This document shows positions 21,631 to 31,608 of a DNA stretch of 64,000 nt, piece by piece. Positions within the stretch are counted from its first letter, which is position 1. Every line of letters starts with the position of its first letter. A program made the position numbers and the translations under genes. Below the pieces are notes generated by a model. That model ran no database searches, was not told the DNA's origin, and was given only the letters and a program-made list of their open reading frames with translations. Source of the DNA: Podospora comata (Eukaryota; Ascomycota; Sordariomycetes; Sordariales; Podosporaceae); the NCBI GenBank assembly GCA_017354895.1, contig CP071499.1, positions 3,782,001-3,846,000 on the forward strand. The letters are read 5' to 3'.

Positions 21631-23317
21631 TCAGAGAAAGAGACCGACCCAGGCCATCTTGCTGGACACCTCCGACTCGCAATCTGGGACGTTGCATAGA
21701 GCCTTGTTCTTGCCCGGCCCGGCGCGGAAGTGGGCAGTCTTGCCCTTGGCTCTGCCACGTCCTTCGTAGCAACTCTTACAGTACACCTGGGAAATTAAAA
21801 GTCAGCAAAAAGAAGCAAGAGGTGGGAAGGAACAAACGGCGGGCATGACTTACGTGTCCACACTCCTTGACAGCCCAGAAGTGGTGCTCTTCATTGTCCT
21901 TCTTGTTCCTCGCTCTTTTCTGGGGCGGCATGTCGGCCCTGGACTCGTCTGGGTCGTACTTGAGCTCCTCCTCACAGCCGGCACAGACAGCCACATCCTC
22001 GCTAGCCTCTCCGGTGGCACGGGTGAAGCCTTCTCGGGCAGGCTTGGGCGGAACATGGGCGGGTTTAGGAGCGGCATGCTCTTGACCGGCACGATGGAGT
22101 CCATAGTTCAAATCGGGGCCATGCGCCCCGAGGGGGTTGTTGGCAGGACTCCGGCCTAGCGCTGTCACGTCGCGTAGTCCGAGAATGCCGTGAATGCCAA
22201 ACATGGCAGCCGGCTGCAGTCTGTGTTGGAGTTGGTGCACAAAGTGGCTGAAAGCGCCAGGGGCTCGGAAGGAGCCACCAGCACCGAGATTGTCGTCCTC
22301 ATCGTCGTTCACCAGGTCAACGAGAGGAGGAGGGGGGCGTGGAAGGTTGGGCCGGGCTTGGGCGCGGGCGGCATGCTGTCGGCGCGGGGGAGGGGTCGGG
22401 TCGTCCATAGTGAGGTCGATGATGTCGGCGGCGCCGGCGTTTCCAAGAAGGCTACCGTCGCTGCGGTTGAGGGAAGGCGTGCGGTGGTTCAGAGTTTGTC
22501 GGCGAGGATTGGGGTTATGGTTTGGACGCGGCTGCCGAACGTCGTCGTCATCTTGTGTCAAATCGATAACCTCAGCGTTGGCAGCTGGCGTCATGGAGCG
22601 GGCCGCCGCCATTGTGCGAGGCCGGCGCATAGGTCTTGCGACTTCCATCTCAACAAGCTGGTCCAGAAAGGCCACTTCGTCCGAGTTCAGAGAACCAAAA
22701 CCAAAGCTGCTCTCCCTGTTCCCCTGCAGTTGTCCTGCGCGTCGGACTTCGGGAACTAACTGAGCGATGGGCGGCAATCGATTAGGCGAGGGTGAGGGCG
22801 AAGGCCGCTGATCAACAAAGAGAGAATCCTCACTCGACTCTCGATTTGCAGTGCTGTCGTCGCTATGGCTTTCGTCGTCGTCGTCGTCGTCGCTATCCCC
22901 AACATGCAGCAAGGCCCCCACGTCCAAATCTTCGTTGTCGAGATAGCTATCGTCGTCGAATCCGTCAAAACCGTCGCTGTCGCTGTCACCAAAAATGTGG
23001 TTCATATAATCGTCCTCGTGGTTCAGGTTTGGCTCGGCGGCGAGGTTGATGCCAAGAACGTGACGCAACTGGTGAAGGTGGTGCAGATGGTGATGCAAGT
23101 GGTGGTGTAGCTGATGCTGGAACTCTGCTTCCTCTTGTTCGGCGTGGTCGTGGTGGTGATGGTGGTGGTTGTGGTGGTCGTCGTGGTCGTTGTTGTGGTC
23201 GTCGTTGTCGTAGAAGTCGAGGTCCGCGTCCAAATCAGAGTCAGAGTCGGATTCGTGGTTGTTGTCGTGGTGGTTGTCAGAAGAGTAGAACCCCAGGTCG
23301 GGAGAGCTTCTGTCCAT
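21631..23317 (-). CDS. SUMO-interacting-motif protein with C-terminal RING-like zinc finger
   Basis: Exons are complement of 21631-21786 and 21854-23317 (67-bp intron, GTAAGT donor), giving 539 residues. The N-terminal third is extremely acidic and His-rich (Asp/His/Asn runs). Three SUMO-interacting-type motifs follow: EVIDLTQDDDD (~residue 247), DIIDLTMDD (~297) and PLVDLVNDDEDD (~331), each hydrophobic then acidic. The C-terminus shows CAGC (~445), ECGH, then across the splice VYCKSC, and finally CNVPDC. This is a RING-like spacing (C-x2-C ... C-x-H-x2-C-x2-C ... C-x4-C) with an unusual last pair. SIMs plus a RING suggest a SUMO-targeted ubiquitin ligase, but the finger is atypical and ligase activity is not shown. 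The frame is open upstream of 23317 without an ATG; the chosen ATG reads MDRSSPDLGF. Confidence 0.82.
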
Positions 23318-23680
23318 AACGGCTTCAGTGCACCTTGGCAGGTCAACCAAACAATGACATTCCACGCGCCCCACTCGGTCCTCAATCCTGACGCTGTAGT
23401 GTACACTCGGGCTGCCAGAAAAGGGCTCGAGCTGTTTCTGGAATTTGGTGTATGCGTAAGGGAAAATGTCGCCACAAGGCGCGCTGGAGGCTGTTTCTGG
23501 TGCGAGCGATGATGAGAGAAAGAGACCTCGGACACTACGAGGGCCACAAACGCCGCTGCAAAGGCAAGCAAACAGCGCCAATAGCAACACAATTTGCCCC
23601 ACTTTTGCCTGCTGCAAAGAGAAATGCCCTCAACCTTCTTTTTTTCTTTTCAGGTATATCCACTGTCTTTTAACACCTTC

Positions 23681-23750
23681 AACTGTGTTTAACTGTGTTT
23701 AACTGTATTTAACTGTGTTTAACTGTGTTTAACTGTGTTTAACTGTGTTT
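23681..23750. repeat. perfect 10-bp tandem repeat, seven copies
   Basis: Seven head-to-tail copies of AACTGTGTTT occur here, one with a single change (AACTGTATTT). It lies about 360 bp upstream of the start of the SIM/RING-like gene, in its promoter region, and downstream of Prp19. A 10-bp period equals about one helical turn. Confidence 0.95.
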
Positions 23751-24041
23751 AAAAGTCTACCAAGTGTCATTTGTGTTAGTTTCACGGTGCCAGTTACGGA
23801 GTATCTTCCAGGTTGTCCACAACCAGCATGCCTGCCAAGTATCAGTGCCTAAAGTGAATATTATCAGACACGGTCACTTTCAAGGCAACAGGCAGCTACT
23901 GTGCAGAGAGTAAAAAAATAAGATAAAAAAAAAGAAAAGAACCCCATTGCTGGTTTTTCAGGCGCCACCGAAAAGCAAAACTAAACAAATATCTGCACTA
24001 TACTACAAGCTCACAGATTCTCCAATGTTCACCCTTCTCCT

Positions 24042-25716
24042 CTATGCACTCTCCTTGAGCACCGAGACCACACCCTCCTTGTTGACCGTCACCAGAGACT
24101 TCGCATCTGTTCCCCAGCGGATAGCCGTGCCTGGTACGCTCGTCCTGAGTGGCTCGGACCACGCCTTGGCCTTCTTCAGATACATTTGCACCGTGACGCC
24201 AGTGGACCCAACTGTCGCGAGGTACTGCCCAGTGCGGTCCCACGCAAGAGACTGCGCATCGCCCGTCTGGAGCTCCTTGGCTTTGGCCGCATCACCCTCT
24301 TTCCGCAGGTCGAAAATGGTGACCGTCTGCTGGCCCTTGCCCGTTGCCGCAAACCAGTACCCATTCTCGGAGAACACCAGCGCCTGGACAGGAGCCCCAA
24401 GGTGAAAGTTGACAACCTTGACGCCATCCTTGGTCTGGAAGACATTAATGTCTCCCGCCTGTGTGCCAGCAGCAAGAAAGTGGCCGTCGGGGTGGAAGGC
24501 ACAGGATGTCAGAGCTGGTGAATTGGTCAACAACTTTTGTTTTGGTATATAGCGAATGGGGAGGGGGAACATACCAGCATCCGTGTAGCCTCGAGACACC
24601 TGTTGCAGTGTCTCAAGATCGTAAAAGACAAAGCTCTTGTCAACGCCAACCGAGGCCAGGATACGGCCACCGGGGTGGACAGTGAGACCAGTGACTGCAC
24701 CGGCGTGTACGTGGAATGAAGCAACCTCGCTGCCGCTGTCCAACACCTTGACCGAGCCCTTGGAGGTACCCAGGATAACCTTGCTTCCCGTCCACACCGT
24801 ACATGTTACTGGCTCACCGATATCCAGCGAGCGCTCCGCTGTGTTGCCCTGAATGGAATAGATATCGGCCTTGCCATCCAACCCGCCAATGACAGCATAC
24901 TCGGATTCTACATCGAGGCAGGAGGCTTGCGAGACGGAGAGATCGGTGTGCCCAGTTTGCTGGAAGGCTGAGACTTCGTCTGGGGTGGCCCAATTCTCTG
25001 GGGCGGGTCGCTTCTCGCGCCGGCGTTGTGTTAACCTGCAAAAGAATAGTCAGCACCATGTCATCGCTACTCGTTTCGCCCAGAGCTTGGTGTCCACGTA
25101 CTGTTGTTGCACCTCATTGACATGTTCCACCAGTCCTTCTGGGAGACCCTCGTTGTCCACCGCCATAGCATCGCCATTGGAAGCACCGCCAGCCGAGGGC
25201 GCAACGGTGATCTTGGAAAGAGCATCCCGGGCCTCATCCCGCTCCTTGGTCAGCCGCGCAATCACGCGCACGGCGGCATCGTGTTGGTACAGGGCCGTCG
25301 CAAGCTCTTCTCTTGTTCTAGACAGCTGCTCCCTTGTGTTGTATGCTTCCAATACCAACGCGTCCCACTCATCCTGAAAGGCCTTCAACAGCGACGGCAG
25401 AGAGGTGAAATTCGGAGGACGAGGTCGGACGACGCGGCTGGTCTTGACATCGAGGAGGTCTTCGGGGTCGAGCTCTTCTTCAGTGCCTGGTTCTTTTCCG
25501 TTTTCTTGAATGTACTTGAGAATTAGGCGCTTCTCAAAGACAGTGCCTGGTCATCGGAGGGTTGGTTAGCTTGCGACCTCTCGAGCTGCGACTGCGGCAG
25601 ACTGACCTGTCTTTCTCGAAACAACAGGCTCCTCGGGAACCTCGCCAGACACTGCGTCAGATTAGCGAATGATCGATCCCAGAGTTTTCCGGTATCGACT
25701 TACGTGCGCAAAGCAT
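24042..25716 (-). CDS. prp19: Prp19 splicing factor / U-box ubiquitin ligase
   Basis: Five exons, complement of 24042-24514, 24575-25035, 25102-25546, 25607-25651 and 25704-25716, give 478 residues, normal for the family. The first exon is only 13 nt (MLCA plus one base). The N-terminus MLCALSGEVPEEPVVSRKTG is the U-box start. It is followed by the conserved EKRLILKYI and the DLLDVKT segment, then the tetramerising coiled coil (about residues 70-140, LLKAFQDEWDALVLEAYNTR). The C-terminal half is a WD40 propeller (for example VTGLTVHPGGRILASVGVD, LTSCAFHPDGHFLAAGTQAG). Prp19 is the core of the NineTeen Complex that activates the spliceosome and acts in DNA repair. Intron density and short 5' exons are usual for fungal Prp19. 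Confidence 0.96.
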
Positions 25717-26069
25717 TTTTGGATATCTGCTGGTGTTCTCTGTAAAAATTGGATTTTTTTGGCCATAGGTCAACTGCGGTCAGCCTGGGACTGTGAGGCT
25801 ACCAAAAGTGAACGCGACCCGCGCGCACAGTCGCACTCGTGTGGGGCGTCTTGGCGCAATGTCATTCATAATTCAAACACTATGGACATCTTGCATAACT
25901 TGCCTGTTGAATACATAACTATCTTATCGATAAGCCCTTCAACATAGTTATTGCTCTTTGTCACAACCAAAGCATTGGTCAACTGATTCATTTCTTTCTG
26001 CTTTGTACCTAAGTACGTACTCTCTTTCACCATCTCATTGTTTTCCCTCAGGATGGAACACACATTGAT
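25717..26069. other. short intergenic stretch
   Basis: Promoter side of Prp19 and 3' side of the PhzF-like gene. No gene or RNA seen. Confidence 0.5.
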
Positions 26070-27017
26070 TCATACAGCAACATTGCCCCTCATCACCAAT
26101 ACCGCTGTCCCTCCCAAGTGGATTTCCTTGACCTTCCCCTCCTCAGTGACACTCGTTTCAACCACAATCTCACTTCTTCTGCCCATTTCAACACCCTGCG
26201 TAATCTCATATCTTGCCCCCTTCTTTTCCGTCAAGGTCAGATACGCGCTCAATGTACACCCTGCGCTTCCCGTGGCCGGGTCCTCAAAGCCCAGCTCCAC
26301 CATTCTGGTTTGAACCTTTGTCTTCGACCCCTCGTCGGTATAGACATAATAGTACCTACCGACAAAGCTCCTTTCCCACTCTCCCTTGTCCAGAAAGTTG
26401 GGGATCTTGTCAAATTGAAGGCGAGGCGAGTCTGTCACTTTGGCCAGAAGCTCCAAGGAAGGGAGGTTGACGAGAATGAAGGTCATTCCTCTGACAATGC
26501 TCACCACTGTTCCCGAGAGCTCAGCTTGCCGGATCTGATCGTGAGGAGACAAGCCAGCTGTGATGATGTCTGATGACTCGGACTTTTCGAGGAGGCTGGA
26601 GAGAGTGGACGAGTGGACGTGCACCGCGTGGGGAATCTCAGCCTTGACGTTTTGGCTTCCTTCGACGTTGATGGGAATAGGTCCGGCCTTTGTCAACAAG
26701 GTGTTGACATGTCCCCAGCCCAGGTGGTGAAGGACTAGGTAGGCAGTGCCAATGGTTGGGTGCCCCGCAAAAGGGAGCTCCTCTTCGATCGTGAAGATGT
26801 TGACCTCGAGTGTGGTGGCTTCCGGTTTGACATTGGATTCGGCATGTAGAAAGACTGTTTCGGACAGGTTGAACTCGCGGGCTATGCGCTGCTTGATCTC
26901 TTGAGTCACCAACGAGCGTTGAGAAGGTGGGACGAAGACAACCGCCAGGGGGTTTCCCTCATAGCGATTTGTTGTGAAGACATCGACAGTGACGAAGTCA
27001 AGGCTGAGGGAGGCCAT
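26070..27017 (-). CDS. PhzF-family isomerase-like protein
   Basis: A single exon of 315 residues. The N-terminus SLDFVTVDVFTTNRYEGNPLAVV and the motifs FNLSETVFL (family catalytic glutamate), PFAGHPTIGTAYLVL and ELGFEDPATGSAGCTL are diagnostic of the PhzF/diaminopimelate-epimerase fold. The bacterial namesake isomerises a phenazine precursor, but most eukaryotic members have no assigned substrate, so an isomerase acting on a small acid is only inferred. I take the second ATG (MASLSLD); an ATG three codons upstream also exists. It is divergent from the J-domain-like membrane protein, with 684 bp between starts. Confidence 0.93.
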   Translation of the reverse strand: MASLSLDFVTVDVFTTNRYEGNPLAVVFVPPSQRSLVTQEIKQRIAREFNLSETVFLHAESNVKPEATTLEVNIFTIEEELPFAGHPTIGTAYLVLHHLGWGHVNTLLTKAGPIPINVEGSQNVKAEIPHAVHVHSSTLSSLLEKSESSDIITAGLSPHDQIRQAELSGTVVSIVRGMTFILVNLPSLELLAKVTDSPRLQFDKIPNFLDKGEWERSFVGRYYYVYTDEGSKTKVQTRMVELGFEDPATGSAGCTLSAYLTLTEKKGARYEITQGVEMGRRSEIVVETSVTEEGKVKEIHLGGTAVLVMRGNVAV

Positions 27018-27701
27018 TTTGATCATCTATTTTGGGATGCTACCTTGGCTGGTTTAGATGACGACTCGACTCTTGGGTGTCGAGACAGGTATATATGTCA
27101 TTGTCAGGTCTCGATGTGATGAAATTGAGTCACAGAAGCGGGGAAGTGGGGTGAGTAACCATGACGAACTCAAAGGGCGCAGTTGACACTCCCAGAGATG
27201 TTTTGCCATAGTTGCTGATTGGTAAGACACGATATGCTCGATGTCCCTACCAACCACATCGGCGGTTTCCGCCGCTCCCATAACCATCGCCGCTGACCAC
27301 GCATCTAGAAACTTCAGTCTTGCGAGCATATCCAACTGATAGTCAAACGGCATCTATTGGCGTTTTGGGTCTTCGCACACCAAGCGGCAGCTGGTCCTTG
27401 TTCATACAACTTTCAGGATCAATGTTTACAATCGTATTGTTATCGACAAGGACACATTGAACAACAGGGGTATCGTGAACACTATCCGTTTGTGCTGACA
27501 AAGGCTTGACAGAACCAAGGCATTGTTCAGATGGACTCGACAAAGGAGACTGGTTTTATATAAGGAAGGTCAGGTTCACAGTCTTCCTACACATTTTCCC
27601 CCATCATCAGCAATCTTCATCATCTATCTGCATCATCCACAACAAACAACAGCCACACCGTATTACATACACTCAAGAGGCAGGCCTCTCATCTACACAA
27701 A
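27018..27701. promoter_or_regulatory. divergent promoter region with TATA box toward the + gene
   Basis: No gene is present. GGTTTTATATAAGGAAGG near 27552-27569 contains a textbook TATA element about 140 bp before the ATG at 27702, followed by a C/A-rich leader. Confidence 0.6.
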
Positions 27702-28878
27702 ATGTATGCCCCAGTTGTTATTTATGCTGTCCTCCTGATGGCTCTGCCATTGGTAGACTCTGCAATCGCCCATTCAAGTCCTTACTCAATCCTTGATGTG
27801 ACCGCATCTGCTTCTCAGGCTCAGATTGATCGTGCCTATGAGGACCTGCTACAGACCTTGCAAGATCAAAACGAAAAGGGACTGTGGTCGGGAGAAGGCG
27901 ACCAGGAGCTGCTTGCCAAAAAGATTGCCGAGATTCAGAACGCCCACCTTACACTCACTGATTCTTTGGAAAGATGCTTTTGGCACCGCGACACTGGCGT
28001 TCGAGATTGGTATGGTCGACCCTTTCTTTGCTGGGACGAGATGGTCAAAGACAAGCTCGAGGCGTTGAGGGATGCTATTGCCCAGGACGACTTCTCGAAG
28101 CTGACCTGGCGGCCTCGCTCTTCCAGATACTCTATGCTTCCGGCCGCAAAGCCAGACCAAGAGCCGGCCCAAGTTACTGACAGCTCATCCACGCAGGAGC
28201 CTCTTGTGACTACAACAGAGACGCCCGAACACAAAACTAGCAAGGTCGATGTTGTCACGGAGCCAGCTGCCAAGGTTACTCCCGAATCTATCACCACCAA
28301 GGCTGCTGACGAAGTGACCAGGGCCTGGTCAACTATCAGCGCCGTGTTAAGTTACCCTTTCACCGTTGTCATTCCTCAGCTCGGGACCTGGTTCGCCGCT
28401 GCCAAGCCCATTGTTGTCTCTTACTCCGAGATGGCTCTGGCTCAGGCCAAGACCTGGTTGGCTATCCTCTGGGCCTTTGTCTGGCTCGTCGCCACCACCG
28501 TCTGGTCCTACCTCGCCACCTCCTTCAAGCTCGCTTGGAAATACCTCGGGCCTCTGGCGCCCTCACCTTCATCGGAATCTATCCCCGCAGACGCCGCCCC
28601 CCAGCCTACTATCAGATCCAATGCCGGCTTCAACGCCGACATTATCAGGTCTCTGGATGGTGAGCAGGAGACGGTCCTAACCAAACTCACCTCTCTCGCC
28701 CCCATCCCTGACAGCACTGCTACGGTCCTGTTGGCGAGCACTACTAACCCACTGCGTTACCAGTCTCAGTTTGGTTCGGCGACTGCCGGGAAGGTGAGCA
28801 CTATTACTACCAAACCTTCTTACTAACTTTTTTGTGGCTCAGCTGTTGGATAATGGTACTTCCAAACTGGAAGAATGA
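27702..28878 (+). CDS. membrane protein with degenerate J-like domain
   Basis: The main exon is 27702-28793. A likely terminal intron (28794-28842, GTGAGC donor, TACTAAC branch, CTCAG acceptor) leads to a 12-codon last exon ending LLDNGTSKLEE, 375 residues in all. Without splicing the frame ends at 28826 at nearly the same length (374). Residues 1-23 look like a signal peptide (VVIYAVLLMALPLVDSAIA). SPYSILDVTASASQAQIDRAYEDLL followed by IQNAHLTLTDSLERCFWHRD resembles helices I and III of a J domain, but the HPD loop is absent, so Hsp70 stimulation is unlikely. A Thr/Pro-rich linker follows, then a hydrophobic stretch (about residues 225-275, including TWLAILWAFVWLVATTVW). A role in the ER or secretory membrane is inferred. 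Confidence 0.75.
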
Positions 28879-29010
28879 TTGGGTCGGTAATCAGGTAAGT
28901 AAAGTAATTTTTCCTACTCTCTAATAGAAACATATCTCAACCCCCTTGCAAAAATTCCCCTCGCCCGAGAAATTTCCCTCTCCCGTCTGTCCGTGAGTGA
29001 GAAAAAGTGA

Positions 29011-30505
29011 TCAGACATAGATATAGCACATCTCCCCTCCCAACCCACCCAGCTGATCGTTCATCTCCTCCAACCTCACCCCCGGCGCCGTCCACCCCAG
29101 GTCGATGACCGAGTCGAGCGCATTCTTCGGCTGGGTTGTCTGTCGCCTCCCGTGGTTGTGGCCACCAGGCATGGCCTGCCCGGGCACCGCGTTGATTCTG
29201 TTTTCGGGGTCGTTCATCTGCCAGATCCACCAGATGCGGTCCAGCGCGCCGTGGTGGAAGTAGAAGAGGGGGTCGCCTGGTGAGCAGTAAAAGTCCTTCA
29301 GCATATGTTAGCGCCGAAATAAAAAGGTGGCGAAGGTTAGGAGAACATACACCCCCGGGATCACCACCAATCAGGTAATGTCCCGCGTTGTGAAGACCCC
29401 ATGGATTGGGGTCACCCTTGAGCTGGGGTTGGCCGAGGTACCTGTTGTAGAAGCTGTCGACGTCGTTGTGCTGGGTGATCAAGTGGTAGGTGTAGTTTGC
29501 TTTTGCGCCGGCGACGCTGAACCGGTTGACATCACGGCGGAGACAGCGGGGGTTGGAGCCGAGGCCGTCGCGCTGGGGGTTGGGGGGGATGTCCCGGACG
29601 ACGGAGCCCTTGGGGCCGAGGGAGACTACCATGCTTCGTTACTGTCAGCGGTGTATCAAAATAGGGTTAGCTAGAAGGGAAACGTACTCCTTGAACGGTC
29701 CAGTAGTCACACAGCCACCGCCTTGATCAGCAGGAATGCGATCGTATGGACGGGGAAACGGTTGAGGGATGCCGTTGTAGGGCGCGAGCTCGCCGTTGCC
29801 GGACATGCTGGCTGGTGACCCGTCAAAGAGGAGAGAGTTCAAGGGGTCGGCGACGTAGCGGTCGTAGTTCATGTACTTTCCTCATGTCAGCAACTGGTCA
29901 TCAGGGCTAGGTAGTAGGACTAATGCACACCGGCTGGTATCCTGTATACCCACACTCGTCTCTCAAGGCCTTCTCGTACACGTAGATGAAGTATCGATGG
30001 GCAGCAAAGAGATTCGTTGGGCCGTGAAGCTCTCCCGCCTGCGTCATGTGTGTGGCAACAAAGTCGTCGAAGCGGCTGAGTGAGCCAGGGACCTTGTCTT
30101 TGGGTGCCCGGGGAGACTTCTTCTGGAGGCAGAGGACGGCCCGGACGTATTCTTGACGGGCTTCGACCGTCATATCGCTCCTGCAACGCTGGTTAGCTAA
30201 CAGCTTGACAGGCGTTCAGGAGGCAGAAAACATACCACTCTTGTCTGACGGCGGCATTCTCGAGTGTGCAGTTTGTGGCTTTGCCCGCTTTGTGCTGCTT
30301 GTCCAGCCAGGCTTGGACCTTGGGCATGGTCTCATCCTGGAGTTTGTCGACTACGTCAAGGGGAAAGGCAGGATTGCGCTTCCTATTGAGAGAGTATGTT
30401 AGGCTCGACACATGAAAGTGGAAGAGGTGGTGCTTACGTCTTGTATTCCCACCCCCATGCCCCCACGAGCAGTGACAATTGCACAACACCCTGAATACCT
30501 TTCAT
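29011..30505 (-). CDS. secreted tyrosinase-like copper oxidase
   Basis: Six exons, complement of 29011-29295, 29351-29633, 29688-29875, 29931-30180, 30236-30382 and 30438-30505, give 406 residues; all five introns are 53-55 bp. The N-terminus MKGIQGVVQLSLLVGAWGWEYK is a short signal peptide. CuA histidines are in THMTQAGELHGP and FAAHRYFIYVYEKALRDEC. CuB is in GLHNAGHYLIGG and DPLFYFHHGALDRIWWIWQ. The protein therefore has all six copper ligands of a type-3 dicopper site. The usual PYW(N/D)W segment reads PYMNYDRY here, a substitution of a normally conserved tryptophan. The C-terminus ends soon after the core, with no long extension or anchor. Likely it oxidises phenols (pigment or secondary metabolism); the substrate is unknown. 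Confidence 0.9.
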
Positions 30506-31520
30506 GTCGATGTTGCTTTGGTCAACAATTCTGAGAGGTATGGCAATGTGGTTGTCTCAACAAGGAAACAAAAGGTAAAAAGCAGAGCAGTTCAGCTTTT
30601 ATTTCCCTTATTTCATGTCCATGTGTACCTCCACCGTCTTGATCCTCTATTGCCTACCTCCCATCTCACCCTCCGAGTCCCCAATATCGACCCTGCCGAG
30701 GAGAGTTGCCGGACGCCGGCGTCGTCATGTCCAATATCGGCCGGATCCTATGACTTGCGCGCCTAGTTGATTATGATGCCCTCCGATAGAGAGCCAAGAG
30801 GTTGGGATAGCAGGCCATCTATCTGCCGCCAACTAGAAGAGGAATGATTATCTGAAATTCTTCTCACATGTGCGAACGTGCATGTCTTGGGCTACTTCTC
30901 ACGTCTCATCTTTTCTTGCTCGCACTCATCCACGCCCCTAATATCTATCACACCAATGACAGTCATCTGCTGAGGATACCATCTATTTTGTGCCCAAAAT
31001 CCAATGTATAAATCTCGAGAAATGTAACTTGGTTCTGAAAACATGCTCCGTGCAGGATCTTGTAATACAATGATAGCAGGCGTGTACCTATCATCTTGAA
31101 CAAAACACAATGATTGGATTACTGGGTAAATACCTGGGTGGATGGGCAAAGGTCGATCTGGACGAGTTGAAACTGGGCCTAATTGAGCCGGGTGCCAGAA
31201 AGAGGGCAAAATAAATAGAGGTGAGCTGTATAACGCCCTTATGAAAAAGGAGGTACATGCCCACACACCCACCCCGCGTTTGGTGGTATCCAGATCGCGG
31301 CAGATGTCTTCTCCTGCTCGGTTCCCGAGGAGGCTCGCATCCAGCGTGCCGTCTCGGTTTTTTCGGATGACGGAGGTAGGTCGAAGGTATTGTTCTGTCT
31401 TTGCCATCGCCATAAAGACAGGACAAACATCCAACCCCAACCCTGGTGTAACGAGTCATGGCACCAAAAAAAGTATTTCCCCTCACCAAGGGTGGTGAGG
31501 AAAACAGCAAAAGATTTGAG
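30506..31520. other. intergenic stretch, no gene
   Basis: Promoter side of the tyrosinase-like gene. Open frames on the minus strand (for example 30892-31440) overlap each other in different frames and show no domain. Confidence 0.5.
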
Positions 31521-31608
31521 TCCCCTCGACCGGAATCGAGCCGGTGACCTTTCGGTATCAATAAATTCCTTTACAGCCGAACGTGATAGCCAACTACACC
31601 ACAAGGGG
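31521..31608 (-). tRNA. tRNA-Tyr(GUA): tRNA-Tyr (GUA) with intron
   Basis: Read on the minus strand, the molecule begins CCCCTTG and ends CGAGGGG plus discriminator A, a seven-pair acceptor stem with one G-U. The D arm contains GTGTAGTTGGCTATCAC. The anticodon stem TTCGG/CCGAA encloses CTGTAA, giving anticodon GTA, followed by an intron of about 13 nt (AGGAATTTATTGA) one base 3' of the anticodon, the standard place. The T arm is ACCGG-CTCGATT-CCGGT. Eukaryotic tRNA-Tyr genes almost always carry such an intron. The downstream minus-strand sequence has no long T run, so the terminator is not obvious. Confidence 0.93.

Noticed and set aside
21533-21772. Minus-strand frame overlapping the last exon of the SIM/RING-like gene
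   Set aside because: It is the shadow of the true last exon, which is read in another frame and completes the zinc-finger cysteines.
22856-23290. Trinucleotide-rich stretch (GTC/GTG) looking like a simple repeat
   Set aside because: It is the coding sequence of the Asp/His-rich tract of the SIM/RING-like protein, not an independent element.
21776-23617. N-terminal extension of the SIM/RING-like protein that resembles a signal peptide
   Set aside because: The frame upstream of 23317 has no ATG, and a secreted form would not fit SUMO-interacting motifs.
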